DNA of 10,768 bases, taken from Candidatus Paracaedibacteraceae bacterium UBA6184 (GTDB lineage Bacteria; Pseudomonadota; Alphaproteobacteria; UBA6184). A model generated the notes under the pieces. The model did not search any database, had not been told where the DNA came from, and saw nothing but the letters and a program-made list of their open reading frames with translations. Shown here one piece after another: positions 1 through 7,599 of the stretch. The stretch spans positions 23,311 to 34,078 of the forward strand of contig DITM01000015.1 of the NCBI GenBank assembly GCA_002422845.1, given 5' to 3'. Position 1 is the stretch's first letter; every line of letters begins with the position of its first letter. A program made the position numbers and the translations under genes.

Positions 1-29
1 TGCGCCTTCAACCGCTCGGCCACCTCTCC
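1..29 (-). tRNA. tRNA-Ser, 5' part only (cut by the left edge)
   Basis: On the minus strand the first bases, from position 29 down, read GGAGAGGTGGCCGAGCGGTT and continue with GAAGGCGCA to the window edge. This is the standard beginning of a bacterial serine tRNA: a 7-base acceptor strand (GGAGAGG), the TG linker, then a D-arm with GCCGAG, GGTT and GAAGG. It is a class II tRNA start. The GGAGAG acceptor points to serine rather than leucine, whose genes usually begin GCC or GCG. The anticodon, variable arm and 3' end lie outside the window, so the isoacceptor cannot be named. The gene lies 51 nt downstream of the hydrolase gene on the same strand. Confidence 0.88.
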
Positions 30-39
30 TTGTATGATA

Positions 40-69
40 CTTGTACTATAAACTAAGGATATAAATCAA
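40..69 (-). promoter_or_regulatory. Weak candidate promoter for the tRNA-Ser gene
   Basis: In the 51-nt gap before the tRNA the minus strand has TTGATT (69-64), an 18-nt spacer and TACAAG (45-40), each matching four of six sigma70 consensus bases. Transcription would start about 4 nt before the tRNA 5' end. An alternative -10, TATAGT at 50-45, has no good -35. The call rests on motif match and position alone, and the tRNA could instead be reached by read-through from the hydrolase gene. No intrinsic terminator hairpin is visible in the gap. Confidence 0.2.
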
Positions 70-80
70 GATCGTTTGGT

Positions 81-1046
81 CTATTGTTTCCACAATAATC
101 TCATTTGATCTGCTATCCAACTATAGGCTTGTGTTGTTTGGATTGGGAACGTTTCAATCATCTGCATAAATGCATGGATCACCCCCGGAATATTCTTTTC
201 AGCAACCTGCCCCCCTGCATGGATTAATTTCTTACCATATCTCATCCCGTCATCACGAATTGGATCACAGTCCGCCGTCAATATAATCGCAGGCGGTAAC
301 TTATCAAATTTTTTATAGAACAACGGTGAAACACGCCAATCTTTAAGATTTTGATTCTTAGCATAATTAGCGGCATAATAATCTAGAGAGTTTTTGGTTA
401 GAAAAAAACCATCCTCAAATAATTTTATAGACTCTTGTTTAAATGTTAAATCTAAGCTTGGATAAATTAATAGTTGGAACTTGGGTACTATGGAATTGGC
501 TTCCACCAATGACGCCGTTAACGCTGCAGAAATTGTACCCCCAGCGCTATCTCCACCGACGGCAATTTGATCTGCCTTAGCACCTAGAGAAGATGCAGTC
601 TGTAAGCACCATGTATATACATCTTGGGCATCTTCAATAGCCGCTGGATATGGATGCTCAGGAGCCAAACGATACTCAACCGATATGACAATACAATTAG
701 CTTCTTTTGCAATGCGCCTACATAAAGCATCATGAGTATTTAAACTACCACGACTCCATCCACCTCCATGAAAATATATCAAAAGTGGTAACTGTTGTAA
801 TGTAGGCCAATATATTCGAACTGGAATAGCAGACTTGTGTCTTGACGATAAGACTTTTCTGTCTTCTGTACGCGCCATAGAAATGGGAACTCCACCTTGA
901 TACCTAGACAATTTTTCATAATTATCCCGAGCAACTTCGGCAGACACCTGCTCAACAGGCGGCGTATTCAAAAGCTCTAATTGCTTTAAGAATGCGGCCG
1001 CCTGAGGAACAAGCTTTGAAAAAATATTATCTTTTGACTTAAACAA
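81..1046 (-). CDS. Alpha/beta hydrolase, HSL (hormone-sensitive lipase) family esterase
   Basis: The 321-residue protein is probably a serine esterase or lipase acting on short acyl esters; the substrate is unknown. It has the family oxyanion-hole motif HGGGW (residues 93-97) in YFHGGGWSRG, the YRLAPEHPYPA segment (125-135), the nucleophile elbow GDSAGG (165-170, Ser167), the acid region DCDPIRDDG (Asp261 likely) and the catalytic His291 in VIHAF. The triad is complete and the length is normal for the family. Residues 1-60 would form the cap. There is no signal peptide, so it should be cytoplasmic. The start is TTG, not ATG. It is supported by an AAGGA Shine-Dalgarno 5 nt upstream that overlaps the mscS stop; the next Met is residue 57, too far in. 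It lies 8 nt after mscS, so co-transcription is likely. Family assignment is firm, physiological role is not. Confidence 0.93.
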   Translation of the reverse strand: MFKSKDNIFSKLVPQAAAFLKQLELLNTPPVEQVSAEVARDNYEKLSRYQGGVPISMARTEDRKVLSSRHKSAIPVRIYWPTLQQLPLLIYFHGGGWSRGSLNTHDALCRRIAKEANCIVISVEYRLAPEHPYPAAIEDAQDVYTWCLQTASSLGAKADQIAVGGDSAGGTISAALTASLVEANSIVPKFQLLIYPSLDLTFKQESIKLFEDGFFLTKNSLDYYAANYAKNQNLKDWRVSPLFYKKFDKLPPAIILTADCDPIRDDGMRYGKKLIHAGGQVAEKNIPGVIHAFMQMIETFPIQTTQAYSWIADQMRLLWKQ

Positions 1047-1051
1047 CCTAA

Positions 1052-1056
1052 TCCTT
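1052..1056 (-). promoter_or_regulatory. Shine-Dalgarno site setting the TTG start of the hydrolase
   Basis: The minus strand reads TAAGGATTAGG directly before TTG at 1046-1044. AAGGA sits 5 nt from the TTG and shares its first bases with the mscS TAA stop (1057-1055). This is the main reason for accepting a TTG start, and it suggests translational coupling between the two genes. Confidence 0.6.
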
Positions 1057-2224
1057 ATTTCTTCTCTTTAGGTGCTTCAAGTTTTACTTTATCTGAAGTC
1101 TTTTTCAAAGGTGCAGATTTTTCTAGCTCAGGCTTCATTATTTTATCGACAGATAGATTTCCATCTAAAAGTACTTTGTGAGTAGGATGAGCAAATGAAG
1201 TTCCTGCTTCCTCAACGATCTTTAATAATTGGAACATACACTGCTCACGCACACGAACATGCTCTGGCCATTGATTTGTTTTCGTATAAAACATCACCAA
1301 CAAACTAAATCCATGCTGTACTAAGTTACTGACTCTAATAACCATAATTGCTTTTTTAGGATCCGCCTCAATATCAGGATTACTGACAAGCCAATCACGA
1401 AAATTAGCAACGATTTTTTCCAGTTGTTCTTGGGTTGAAGTATGAGCTAATACAATGTCTTCCTTAACTTCCCAATTGGTAATACTAGAAAAGTTTGTAA
1501 CTGAAGCTGCAACAAAGGCATCGTTAGGTACTGTAGTTAAGGTGCGATCAAAGCCCCTAACGCTAGTTGTACGAATACCAATATTCTCAACAAACCCTTG
1601 AAGCTCGCCCATTTTGATCCAGTCGCCTTCTTTGAACTTCCCTTCCAAAACAACCGTTAACGAACCTATTAATCCTTGGATAGAGTCCTTAGCTGCCAAA
1701 GCTACCGCAGATGTTAGCAGTGTTAACCCACCCAAAATAGGACCGATATTAACATTGAAATTTCCAAGAACTGTGACAACTCCCAATACAGCAATCACTA
1801 TCTTGACAGCATTCGCTAACAGCTCTTTAACCGTATCATTAATAGTCAAACCAAATCCGTTAAATAGCCTCGTTAATACAAGAGCTCCCAAGAAATGGTA
1901 CACTGTCATAAAGAACGATATGTCTAAAATCGTTTTAACGCCTTGCAACAAATAGGGCTCAAACTTTGCTGGAAAATCTCCTAATTTGTGGACTATATAT
2001 ATCGCCAGAGCTATAAACACTAAGTTTATTGGCAAATGTATCTTAGAAACTAACTTTATAACTTTAGATTTGTCTTCTGCCGTCGCCTCTGCATGAACTA
2101 GTAAACTACTAAGAACCCTAACGATAATATTAGCAACAATCACCCCAAGAATCAGAATTCCAAATCCAACAATGTAATGAAAGTATGCGTTATAAAATTC
2201 TTTACCCAAAAGATTTGCTAACAT
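1055..2224 (-). CDS. MscS-family small-conductance mechanosensitive ion channel
   Basis: This 389-residue inner-membrane channel would open under membrane tension and release solutes during hypo-osmotic shock. Hydrophobic segments lie at about residues 17-39, 64-80, 96-120 and 133-155, followed by the pore-lining helix at about 161-193, rich in Gly and Ala (GGLTLLTSAVALAAKDSIQG). The MscS beta-domain signature follows: LEGKFKEGDWIKMGE, then FVENIGIRTTSVRGFDRT and VPNDAFVAASVTNFS. Five membrane helices make it larger than E. coli MscS (three helices, 286 residues). The last 30 or so residues form a charged, Lys-rich tail (ELEKSAPLKK...EAPKEKK) that is probably disordered. The start is ATG with a weak AAAGAG site 7 nt upstream. 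It lies 60 nt after rnj, the largest gap in the window, and 8 nt before the hydrolase. The family is clear; the exact subtype is not. Confidence 0.93.
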   Translation of the reverse strand: MLANLLGKEFYNAYFHYIVGFGILILGVIVANIIVRVLSSLLVHAEATAEDKSKVIKLVSKIHLPINLVFIALAIYIVHKLGDFPAKFEPYLLQGVKTILDISFFMTVYHFLGALVLTRLFNGFGLTINDTVKELLANAVKIVIAVLGVVTVLGNFNVNIGPILGGLTLLTSAVALAAKDSIQGLIGSLTVVLEGKFKEGDWIKMGELQGFVENIGIRTTSVRGFDRTLTTVPNDAFVAASVTNFSSITNWEVKEDIVLAHTSTQEQLEKIVANFRDWLVSNPDIEADPKKAIMVIRVSNLVQHGFSLLVMFYTKTNQWPEHVRVREQCMFQLLKIVEEAGTSFAHPTHKVLLDGNLSVDKIMKPELEKSAPLKKTSDKVKLEAPKEKK

Positions 2225-2284
2225 TTTTATACTCTTTGTTTGTTATTAATTTTTATACTGTACTAAAAAAATACTAATATTAGG

Positions 2285-3949
2285 TTAATCGTGATTATGA
2301 ATTATAACAATAGGTTTTATACCTCTTAATCGACTAATATGCCTTCGAATTAACACCTTAACTTCTTCTTCCATCTGACTGGGAGAAGACTTTGTACCTT
2401 TTTTCAATGAGTCATAAATCTTTTCTGCCAAGATCTGCTCAAAGCTTGCAGAGTCCTGACCCGTCTCAACCACTCCGCGAGATGAAACCTGAACGTCAAG
2501 TATAGCTTTAGTTTTAGAATCCCAATTCAAAGATGCTAAAACAATCCCGCTAACTGATAACTTATGACGATCTCGAATGATGCTGCCATCCATATTAATC
2601 ATATCGTGACCATCATAGCCCAAATATCCGGAATGCACGCGCTCAACAATTTTGGGTTCATGAGGTCCTAAGACAACAAAAGAACCATTTTGCGGTGTAA
2701 TTACTTTAGAAACACCACATTCTTCTTTTGCAAATCGTCCATGCTCCATCAAGTGCTGATATTCCCCATGAACGGGGACAGAAATCTTTGGACGAATCCA
2801 ATCATACATCATGCGTAAATCATCTCGACATGGATGACCTGATACATGTATTAAACTTTCCTTATGATTTAAAATAGCAATACCATTGCGAACCAAATCA
2901 TTTTTCACCTCGGTGATTTTAGTTTCATTCCCTGGAATTTTACGCGAAGAGAAAATTACAGAATCGCCTTTATCCAAACGAATATTGGGATAACTATTAC
3001 TTGCGATACGTTTTAACGCAGCCTTTGTCTCGCCTTGGCTTCCTGTACATACGTACAAAACTTGGTCTCTAGGTAACTCAGATGCTTTATCAATGCTAAT
3101 ACGATGAGGAATATTGGTGAAATATTTTGTAGCAGTTGCGGCTTCGATCATTGTTTCCATTGATCTGCCAACAAATACTACGAAACGGCCAGATTCTTTT
3201 GCAGCGGCGACGCATGAATCTAATCGCGCTACATTCGATGCAAAACAGGTAATTACCACTCGATTTTTTTGCTTTTTAACCAATTCAATTAAAGCATCAC
3301 GCACATCTTGTTCTGATCCAGCATTACCTTCTTCAAACACATTTGTAGAATCACACACCATTGCTAAAACGCCCATATCGCCAATCTTCTTTAGAGCTGA
3401 AATATCCATTTCACGTCCAATGACCGGATGGGGGTCTATTTTCCAATCACCCGTATGGAATATACGACCAAGAGGGGTTTCAATTAATAAACCATTGGGT
3501 TCTGGGATTGAGTGCGCCAGATGAACATATTCAATCTTAAAATCACCTAACTCTATTTTACCGCCCAAAGGGACTGTATGCAGCTCAACTTGCCCCATCA
3601 AACCAGCCTCACTCAGCTTATTTTTAACGATTTCCATAGTAAATGGCGTGGCATAAATTGGGCACCGTAATCTAGACCACAAATAAGGTACTGCGCCAAC
3701 GTGATCTTCATGGGCATGTGTTAAAATCAACGCATGTAAATTATCTTTATTTTCTTCAATAAATTTGGGGTCTGGGGCAACAACTTGAATACCACATTCA
3801 TCTTTAAACGTAACTCCAAAATCCACCATAATCCATTGGTCATTGTATCCGTACAAATTTAAATTCATACCGATCTCGCCCGCTCCCCCTAGGGGTACAA
3901 ACACTAAACCCTCTTCCGGATTCGATTGATTTTTATTGTCTTTTGACAT
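2285..3949 (-). CDS. rnj: Ribonuclease J (beta-CASP metallo-beta-lactamase RNase)
   Basis: The 554-residue cytoplasmic RNase would carry out 5'-3' exonucleolytic and possibly endonucleolytic RNA processing, a role RNase J has in many Alphaproteobacteria alongside RNase E. The metallo-beta-lactamase motif HAHEDH (residues 78-83) supplies two-zinc ligands, with His146 (LAHS) and Asp168 (TGDWK) completing the site. The beta-CASP part includes DSTN (200-203), VVITCFASNVARL and YVCTGSQGE. Late motifs are SGHPCRDDL (His372) and VPVHGEYQH (His394). The C-terminal domain ends in RRHISRLRGIKPIV. Length is typical. I place the start at ATG 3949 rather than at an in-frame TTG at 3955, because AGGAG lies 8 nt before the ATG but only 2 nt before the TTG. 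It follows birA closely, in the order seen after nuo operons in Alphaproteobacteria. Confidence 0.96.
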   Translation of the reverse strand: MSKDNKNQSNPEEGLVFVPLGGAGEIGMNLNLYGYNDQWIMVDFGVTFKDECGIQVVAPDPKFIEENKDNLHALILTHAHEDHVGAVPYLWSRLRCPIYATPFTMEIVKNKLSEAGLMGQVELHTVPLGGKIELGDFKIEYVHLAHSIPEPNGLLIETPLGRIFHTGDWKIDPHPVIGREMDISALKKIGDMGVLAMVCDSTNVFEEGNAGSEQDVRDALIELVKKQKNRVVITCFASNVARLDSCVAAAKESGRFVVFVGRSMETMIEAATATKYFTNIPHRISIDKASELPRDQVLYVCTGSQGETKAALKRIASNSYPNIRLDKGDSVIFSSRKIPGNETKITEVKNDLVRNGIAILNHKESLIHVSGHPCRDDLRMMYDWIRPKISVPVHGEYQHLMEHGRFAKEECGVSKVITPQNGSFVVLGPHEPKIVERVHSGYLGYDGHDMINMDGSIIRDRHKLSVSGIVLASLNWDSKTKAILDVQVSSRGVVETGQDSASFEQILAEKIYDSLKKGTKSSPSQMEEEVKVLIRRHISRLRGIKPIVIIHNHD

Positions 3950-3957
3950 TCTCAAAA

Positions 3958-3962
3958 CTCCT
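3958..3962 (-). promoter_or_regulatory. Shine-Dalgarno site that decides the rnj start
   Basis: The minus strand reads TAGGAGTTTTGAGAATG, where TAG is the birA stop (3963-3961). AGGAG at 3962-3958 is 8 nt from the ATG at 3949 and only 2 nt from the alternative TTG at 3955, so the ATG is the better start. The overlap of the site with the birA stop suggests ribosomes ending birA can re-initiate on rnj. Confidence 0.65.
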
Positions 3963-4665
3963 ATATAAAAACATCTGCTGAATAAATCAGCTTCTTGTCC
4001 CCGTCTACATCAAGAATCAGGGCACCATCATTGTTAATATCTTGCAACTGTCCAAACAATGTTTCGTGACGAGTTACAACCTTACGTGTCTGACCTAGTC
4101 CTTCTAACAAGGTCATATAGTCTTGCCGCAATTCTGCAGCATCACATTCTTTTAATATCTCTGCAAATTGACGAAAATATTCAGACATCTCATCTAATAT
4201 TTTAATCGTATCAATCTGCACACCAGTCTCTGACAATACATTTGTAGTTGCATAAGACACCTTACCATCTTTTGGTGACTGTCGTAAATTCAAACCAATG
4301 CCAACAAGAAATGTATTGTCAATTTTTTCGATTAATATTCCACCTATTTTCTTTTTATTCAACAAAATATCATTCGGCCATTTCACTTGAAACGCTACCT
4401 TAGAATGACTTAGGGTGGATAACAACCCGCATAGCTTTATACAAATCAACATAGGAATCTTACCAAAATCATAATGCGGCACTGATAAATCAACGGCAAA
4501 TGTTGCTAAAAAATTCCCACTATATGACTCCCAAACACGTTCAAACTTCCCATATCCGTTTGTTTGCAGATGAGCCATAACAACGAACGGACGATCTGTC
4601 GATACTATGCGCAATCTAGCGTCCGTTTGTGTGCTGCCTATTGAATCATGAATAAATTTTTTCAT
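3961..4665 (-). CDS. birA: Biotin--[acetyl-CoA-carboxylase] ligase, short form without DNA-binding domain
   Basis: The 234-residue enzyme makes biotinyl-5'-AMP from biotin and ATP and transfers biotin to the carrier-protein lysine of biotin-dependent carboxylases. Seen motifs, in order: DSIGSTQTDA (7-16, the STN region), the biotinoyl-AMP loop GYGKFERVW (37-45) followed by SGNF, the catalytic KWPND (95-99, Lys95), KKIGGILIE (105-113), VGIGLNLRQ (121-129) and a small SH3-like C-terminal domain (about 185-234). There is no N-terminal helix-turn-helix, so this is a group I ligase that should not repress transcription. The adenylate loop departs from the textbook GRGRRGR form. The ATG at 4665 sits 20 nt inside the end of nuoN and is backed by AGGA 4 nt upstream. 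It starts just before the conserved STQ motif, as expected. Confidence 0.93.
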   Translation of the reverse strand: MKKFIHDSIGSTQTDARLRIVSTDRPFVVMAHLQTNGYGKFERVWESYSGNFLATFAVDLSVPHYDFGKIPMLICIKLCGLLSTLSHSKVAFQVKWPNDILLNKKKIGGILIEKIDNTFLVGIGLNLRQSPKDGKVSYATTNVLSETGVQIDTIKILDEMSEYFRQFAEILKECDAAELRQDYMTLLEGLGQTRKVVTRHETLFGQLQDINNDGALILDVDGDKKLIYSADVFI

Positions 4666-6124
4666 TAGTTCCTATGATTAATGTTTCTGCTGCTGGTGTC
4701 ACATACTGTACATATATAGTTTGCAGTATAGGTATATAACATCCTAACAACTGAATGATAACTGCGGGAATAAACACCCATAATAATCGCATATTAACAT
4801 TCACTGATATCCCAATCGACTGTTTAGTAGGCATATCTATATACATCAGTTTTATAATTTTTAAGTAATAAAATAAACTAATTACTGTTGTTATGATTGC
4901 AAATACCGTCAAAAGCATCTGCCCCTGATTAATAATATACTGCAATATCAATAGCTTTGGAAAGAACCCAATTAACGGAGGCATCCCAGCCATAGACAAA
5001 AAACAAACCGCCAACATGAATGCGTGCTTAGGACGAACCTGAGACAATCCCCCTAGCTTTGATAATTCTAAATCATTCCTTTCCTCGTCAGGCTCTCGTT
5101 TATCTTTCAGAGACATTAGACATATCAACGTCATCATTAATGTAAGGCTATAGATTAAAACATATGCAATAATTGAAGATACTCCAACAACATGAATGTT
5201 TACAATCCCCATCAACATAAACCCCGCATGTCCGATAGAACTATACCCTAAAAATCGCTTCATATGTGTCTGAACAATTGGCACAACGGCTCCCACAATC
5301 ATCGATAAGATTGCTATAGCACTAAAGATCCATCGAGTGTCTAGAGATTTATTATCATAAAATAATCCACAGATCAGTTTTAGCACTACTGCAACAGCCG
5401 TAACTTTTGAAAGCGTTGAGATGATGCTGGTCGACGGTGTTGGAGCACCCTGATACACATCGGGAACCCATTGATGAAATGGAAACAACCCTACTTTAAA
5501 TAAGAAAGCACTTACCACCAATATACTACCTAATCCCCCTAGCGTAGACCCTGCTTTTATCGCGGTTATTATTTCGTGGAGATATAACGTATTGTATGCC
5601 CCGTATAAGTACGAAGCCCCCAATAAATATAATACCGACGCTAGCGATCCTAAGATAAAGTATTTTACTCCAGCTTCTGCAGAGTATTCAGATTTACGTT
5701 GCATCACCACTAATGTATAGGCAGCAAGAGCCTGAATTTCCATACCGACATACAGTAACATCAGATGGTTTGCTGACACCATCACACATGCACCGACGAT
5801 CAAAAATAATACCATCACACTGTGTTCGTTTTTATTCAACGCATATTTATCCATCAAGAATGATGTTGCTAGAAATTGAAATAATGCCAACGTTAACAAT
5901 GCTATTTTGAATAAGCCTGTAAACATCGATATCACACATAGGTTGTGGTAATACACCCCATCTGGCACGCCCAACACTATCGCAACGATACATAGTACTA
6001 ACAAGACTGATGATAGGTTCATAAGGTGATCGACAAATTTTTGAAACACGTCTAATAATAAAACTAGGCATGCTCCAAAAAACAAAATCATTTCTGGCAA
6101 AATAGGTTTAATCAGTTCAATCAT
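4646..6124 (-). CDS. nuoN: NADH-quinone oxidoreductase subunit N
   Basis: This 492-residue inner-membrane protein is one of three antiporter-like proton-pumping subunits of complex I and is built of about 14 transmembrane helices. Conserved charged residues are visible by comparison with E. coli NuoN: Glu129 (LLYVGMEIQALAAYTL), Lys154 (EAGVKYFILGS), Lys210 in FKVGLFPFHQWVPDVYQGAP (208-227), Lys240 (STLSKVTAVAV) and Lys390 in MPPLIGFFPKL. FLGYSSIGHAGFMLMG (291-306) is another family hallmark. Length is normal for the family. The ATG is preceded by AAAGGGG inside the end of nuoM, with a 2-nt gap between the two genes. The gene ends 20 nt inside birA in a different frame. By eye it is somewhat more AT-rich than nuoL and nuoM, but the reading frame is intact. 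Confidence 0.97.
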   Translation of the reverse strand: MIELIKPILPEMILFFGACLVLLLDVFQKFVDHLMNLSSVLLVLCIVAIVLGVPDGVYYHNLCVISMFTGLFKIALLTLALFQFLATSFLMDKYALNKNEHSVMVLFLIVGACVMVSANHLMLLYVGMEIQALAAYTLVVMQRKSEYSAEAGVKYFILGSLASVLYLLGASYLYGAYNTLYLHEIITAIKAGSTLGGLGSILVVSAFLFKVGLFPFHQWVPDVYQGAPTPSTSIISTLSKVTAVAVVLKLICGLFYDNKSLDTRWIFSAIAILSMIVGAVVPIVQTHMKRFLGYSSIGHAGFMLMGIVNIHVVGVSSIIAYVLIYSLTLMMTLICLMSLKDKREPDEERNDLELSKLGGLSQVRPKHAFMLAVCFLSMAGMPPLIGFFPKLLILQYIINQGQMLLTVFAIITTVISLFYYLKIIKLMYIDMPTKQSIGISVNVNMRLLWVFIPAVIIQLLGCYIPILQTIYVQYVTPAAETLIIGTNEKIYS

Positions 6125-6126
6125 AA

Positions 6127-7599
6127 TTACCCCTTTACCATATGTTTAACGGTATTGTCTAAAACATCAATAACGGATTTTGGATATATTCCAACCCACG
6201 CAATTATTAAGATTAACACAGAACAAATCGCAAATTCTTTTAGGGTAATGTCCTTAATTTTTTGGACTTTCTCAGACGTTTTTCCAAGGAATACTTGTCT
6301 GTAAAACGACAAACCATAGATGGGGGCTAACACAATGCCGACTACAGTTAATATGCCAAACAACTGTGACACTTTGAATACCGCTATGGTCACCATGATC
6401 TCACCCACAAACCCACTAGTTATGGGCAAGCTTATTAACCCCAGGATAAATATGAATGCCATCACTGAAAGTTTGGGGGCAATAGAAGCCACCCCACCAT
6501 ATTGATGGATATCTCTGGTATGTGTGCGACGATATAGCATGTCCACTACGTAGAATAATCCAGCCGAAATCACTCCGTGGCTAACCATTTGAATCACGGC
6601 ACCTTTAACACCAATGGCAGATTGACTGTAAATCCCCAACGTCACATATCCCATGTGCGCAACGGATGAATAAGCCACCAATTTCTTCATGTCGGATTGC
6701 GACCATGCCAACAGTGACGCATATACAATCGCAATGATGCTGAGCCCTGCAACCACTGGAAAGTAATGCGCAGAAAGATTTGGGAATGCCAATAAATGAA
6801 AGCGTATCATTGCATATCCACCCAATTTTAATAGGACTCCCGCAAGGATCATTGATGCAGTTGCAGGTGCTTGAACATGCGCATCTGGCAACCAGGTGTG
6901 AAATGGAATCATTGGAATCTTGATGGCGAATCCGATAAACAGTGCCCACCATAAGGCATGAGACACATTGCTTGTGAAGGACTCTTCGATCACTGATTTG
7001 CAGTCTACAATATTAAAACTGTTCACATAGGTTCCAATGACCAAAAATGCCACCAACATTAGGATGGATCCAAAGAATGTAAATAAGAAGAATTTATAGG
7101 TCGCATAAACTCGATGTTCGCCCCCCCATATTCCAATTAGCAAGAACATTGGAATTAAGACAGCTTCGAAGAATACATAAAACATGATAACGTTTAATGA
7201 AATAAACGCACCTGTGATGAAGGACTGCATACAAAGCAATGCAATGTAATAGAGTTTTGGCCGCGTTTGAATACTGCTCCACCCCGCTAACATAACAAGG
7301 GGCATCAACACACTCGTTAACATCAACATCAACAGCGATACGCCATCAATCCCCACTGAATATTCTAACCCCATTCCACCGAACATAGGAATTTGATGTG
7401 TAAGTTGAAAATGAGATTTTGCAGGATCAAATTCCTGCCATACAAACAAGAAGACTAAAAATGTACAGCAAGTTGTCCATAGTGCAACGGCACGTGTGTT
7501 ACTCAAAATTTGAACGGGTGATCCCTTAATAAAAAAAAGCAACACCGCCCCAAGCAATGGCAACACCAGCAATAATGTTAAAAACGGAAAACTGATCAT
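6127..7599 (-). CDS. nuoM: NADH-quinone oxidoreductase subunit M
   Basis: This 490-residue complex I membrane subunit forms one of the three proton channels between NuoL and NuoN. Residues matching the E. coli key positions can be seen: Glu145 in FYVFFEAVLIPMFLLIGIWG, Lys227 in GFAIKIPMIPFHTWLPDAH, Lys258 in SMILAGVLLKLGGYAM and Glu400 in ITSGFVGE. The segment QSDMKKLVAYSSVAHMGYV (301-319) and MVSHGVISAGLFY (338-350) are also standard. About 14 hydrophobic helices run along the whole length. The ATG overlaps the nuoL stop by 4 nt (ATGA), so translation is probably coupled to nuoL; only a weak GGTGGTAG-like ribosome site precedes it. It ends 2 nt before nuoN. Confidence 0.98.
   Translation of the reverse strand: MISFPFLTLLLVLPLLGAVLLFFIKGSPVQILSNTRAVALWTTCCTFLVFLFVWQEFDPAKSHFQLTHQIPMFGGMGLEYSVGIDGVSLLMLMLTSVLMPLVMLAGWSSIQTRPKLYYIALLCMQSFITGAFISLNVIMFYVFFEAVLIPMFLLIGIWGGEHRVYATYKFFLFTFFGSILMLVAFLVIGTYVNSFNIVDCKSVIEESFTSNVSHALWWALFIGFAIKIPMIPFHTWLPDAHVQAPATASMILAGVLLKLGGYAMIRFHLLAFPNLSAHYFPVVAGLSIIAIVYASLLAWSQSDMKKLVAYSSVAHMGYVTLGIYSQSAIGVKGAVIQMVSHGVISAGLFYVVDMLYRRTHTRDIHQYGGVASIAPKLSVMAFIFILGLISLPITSGFVGEIMVTIAVFKVSQLFGILTVVGIVLAPIYGLSFYRQVFLGKTSEKVQKIKDITLKEFAICSVLILIIAWVGIYPKSVIDVLDNTVKHMVKG

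Noticed and set aside
1..80. Integration site (att) at the tRNA-Ser gene
   Set aside because: Only the 5' end of the tRNA is visible. Integrative elements usually use the 3' end, which lies outside the window, and no integrase or direct repeat is seen.
1614..1955. Plus-strand open frame of 113 codons opposite mscS
   Set aside because: It lies wholly inside the MscS gene on the other strand, shows no recognisable domain, and MscS itself is clearly the real gene.
2225..2284. Terminator or promoter in the rnj-mscS gap: a 10-bp palindrome CTAATATTAG (2274-2283) followed on the minus strand by seven T, and a TATAAA further on
   Set aside because: The palindrome has no GC and almost no room for a loop, so it would form at most a 3-bp stem. 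TATAAA has no -35 box at a proper distance. The gap is simply very AT-rich.
3114..3524. Plus-strand open frame of 136 codons opposite rnj
   Set aside because: It lies opposite conserved RNase J catalytic-domain sequence and has no family resemblance of its own.
4646..6124. Horizontal transfer of nuoN because of its apparently lower GC
   Set aside because: Gene order, intact junctions and conserved residues fit vertical descent with the rest of the operon. The composition difference was judged by eye only.
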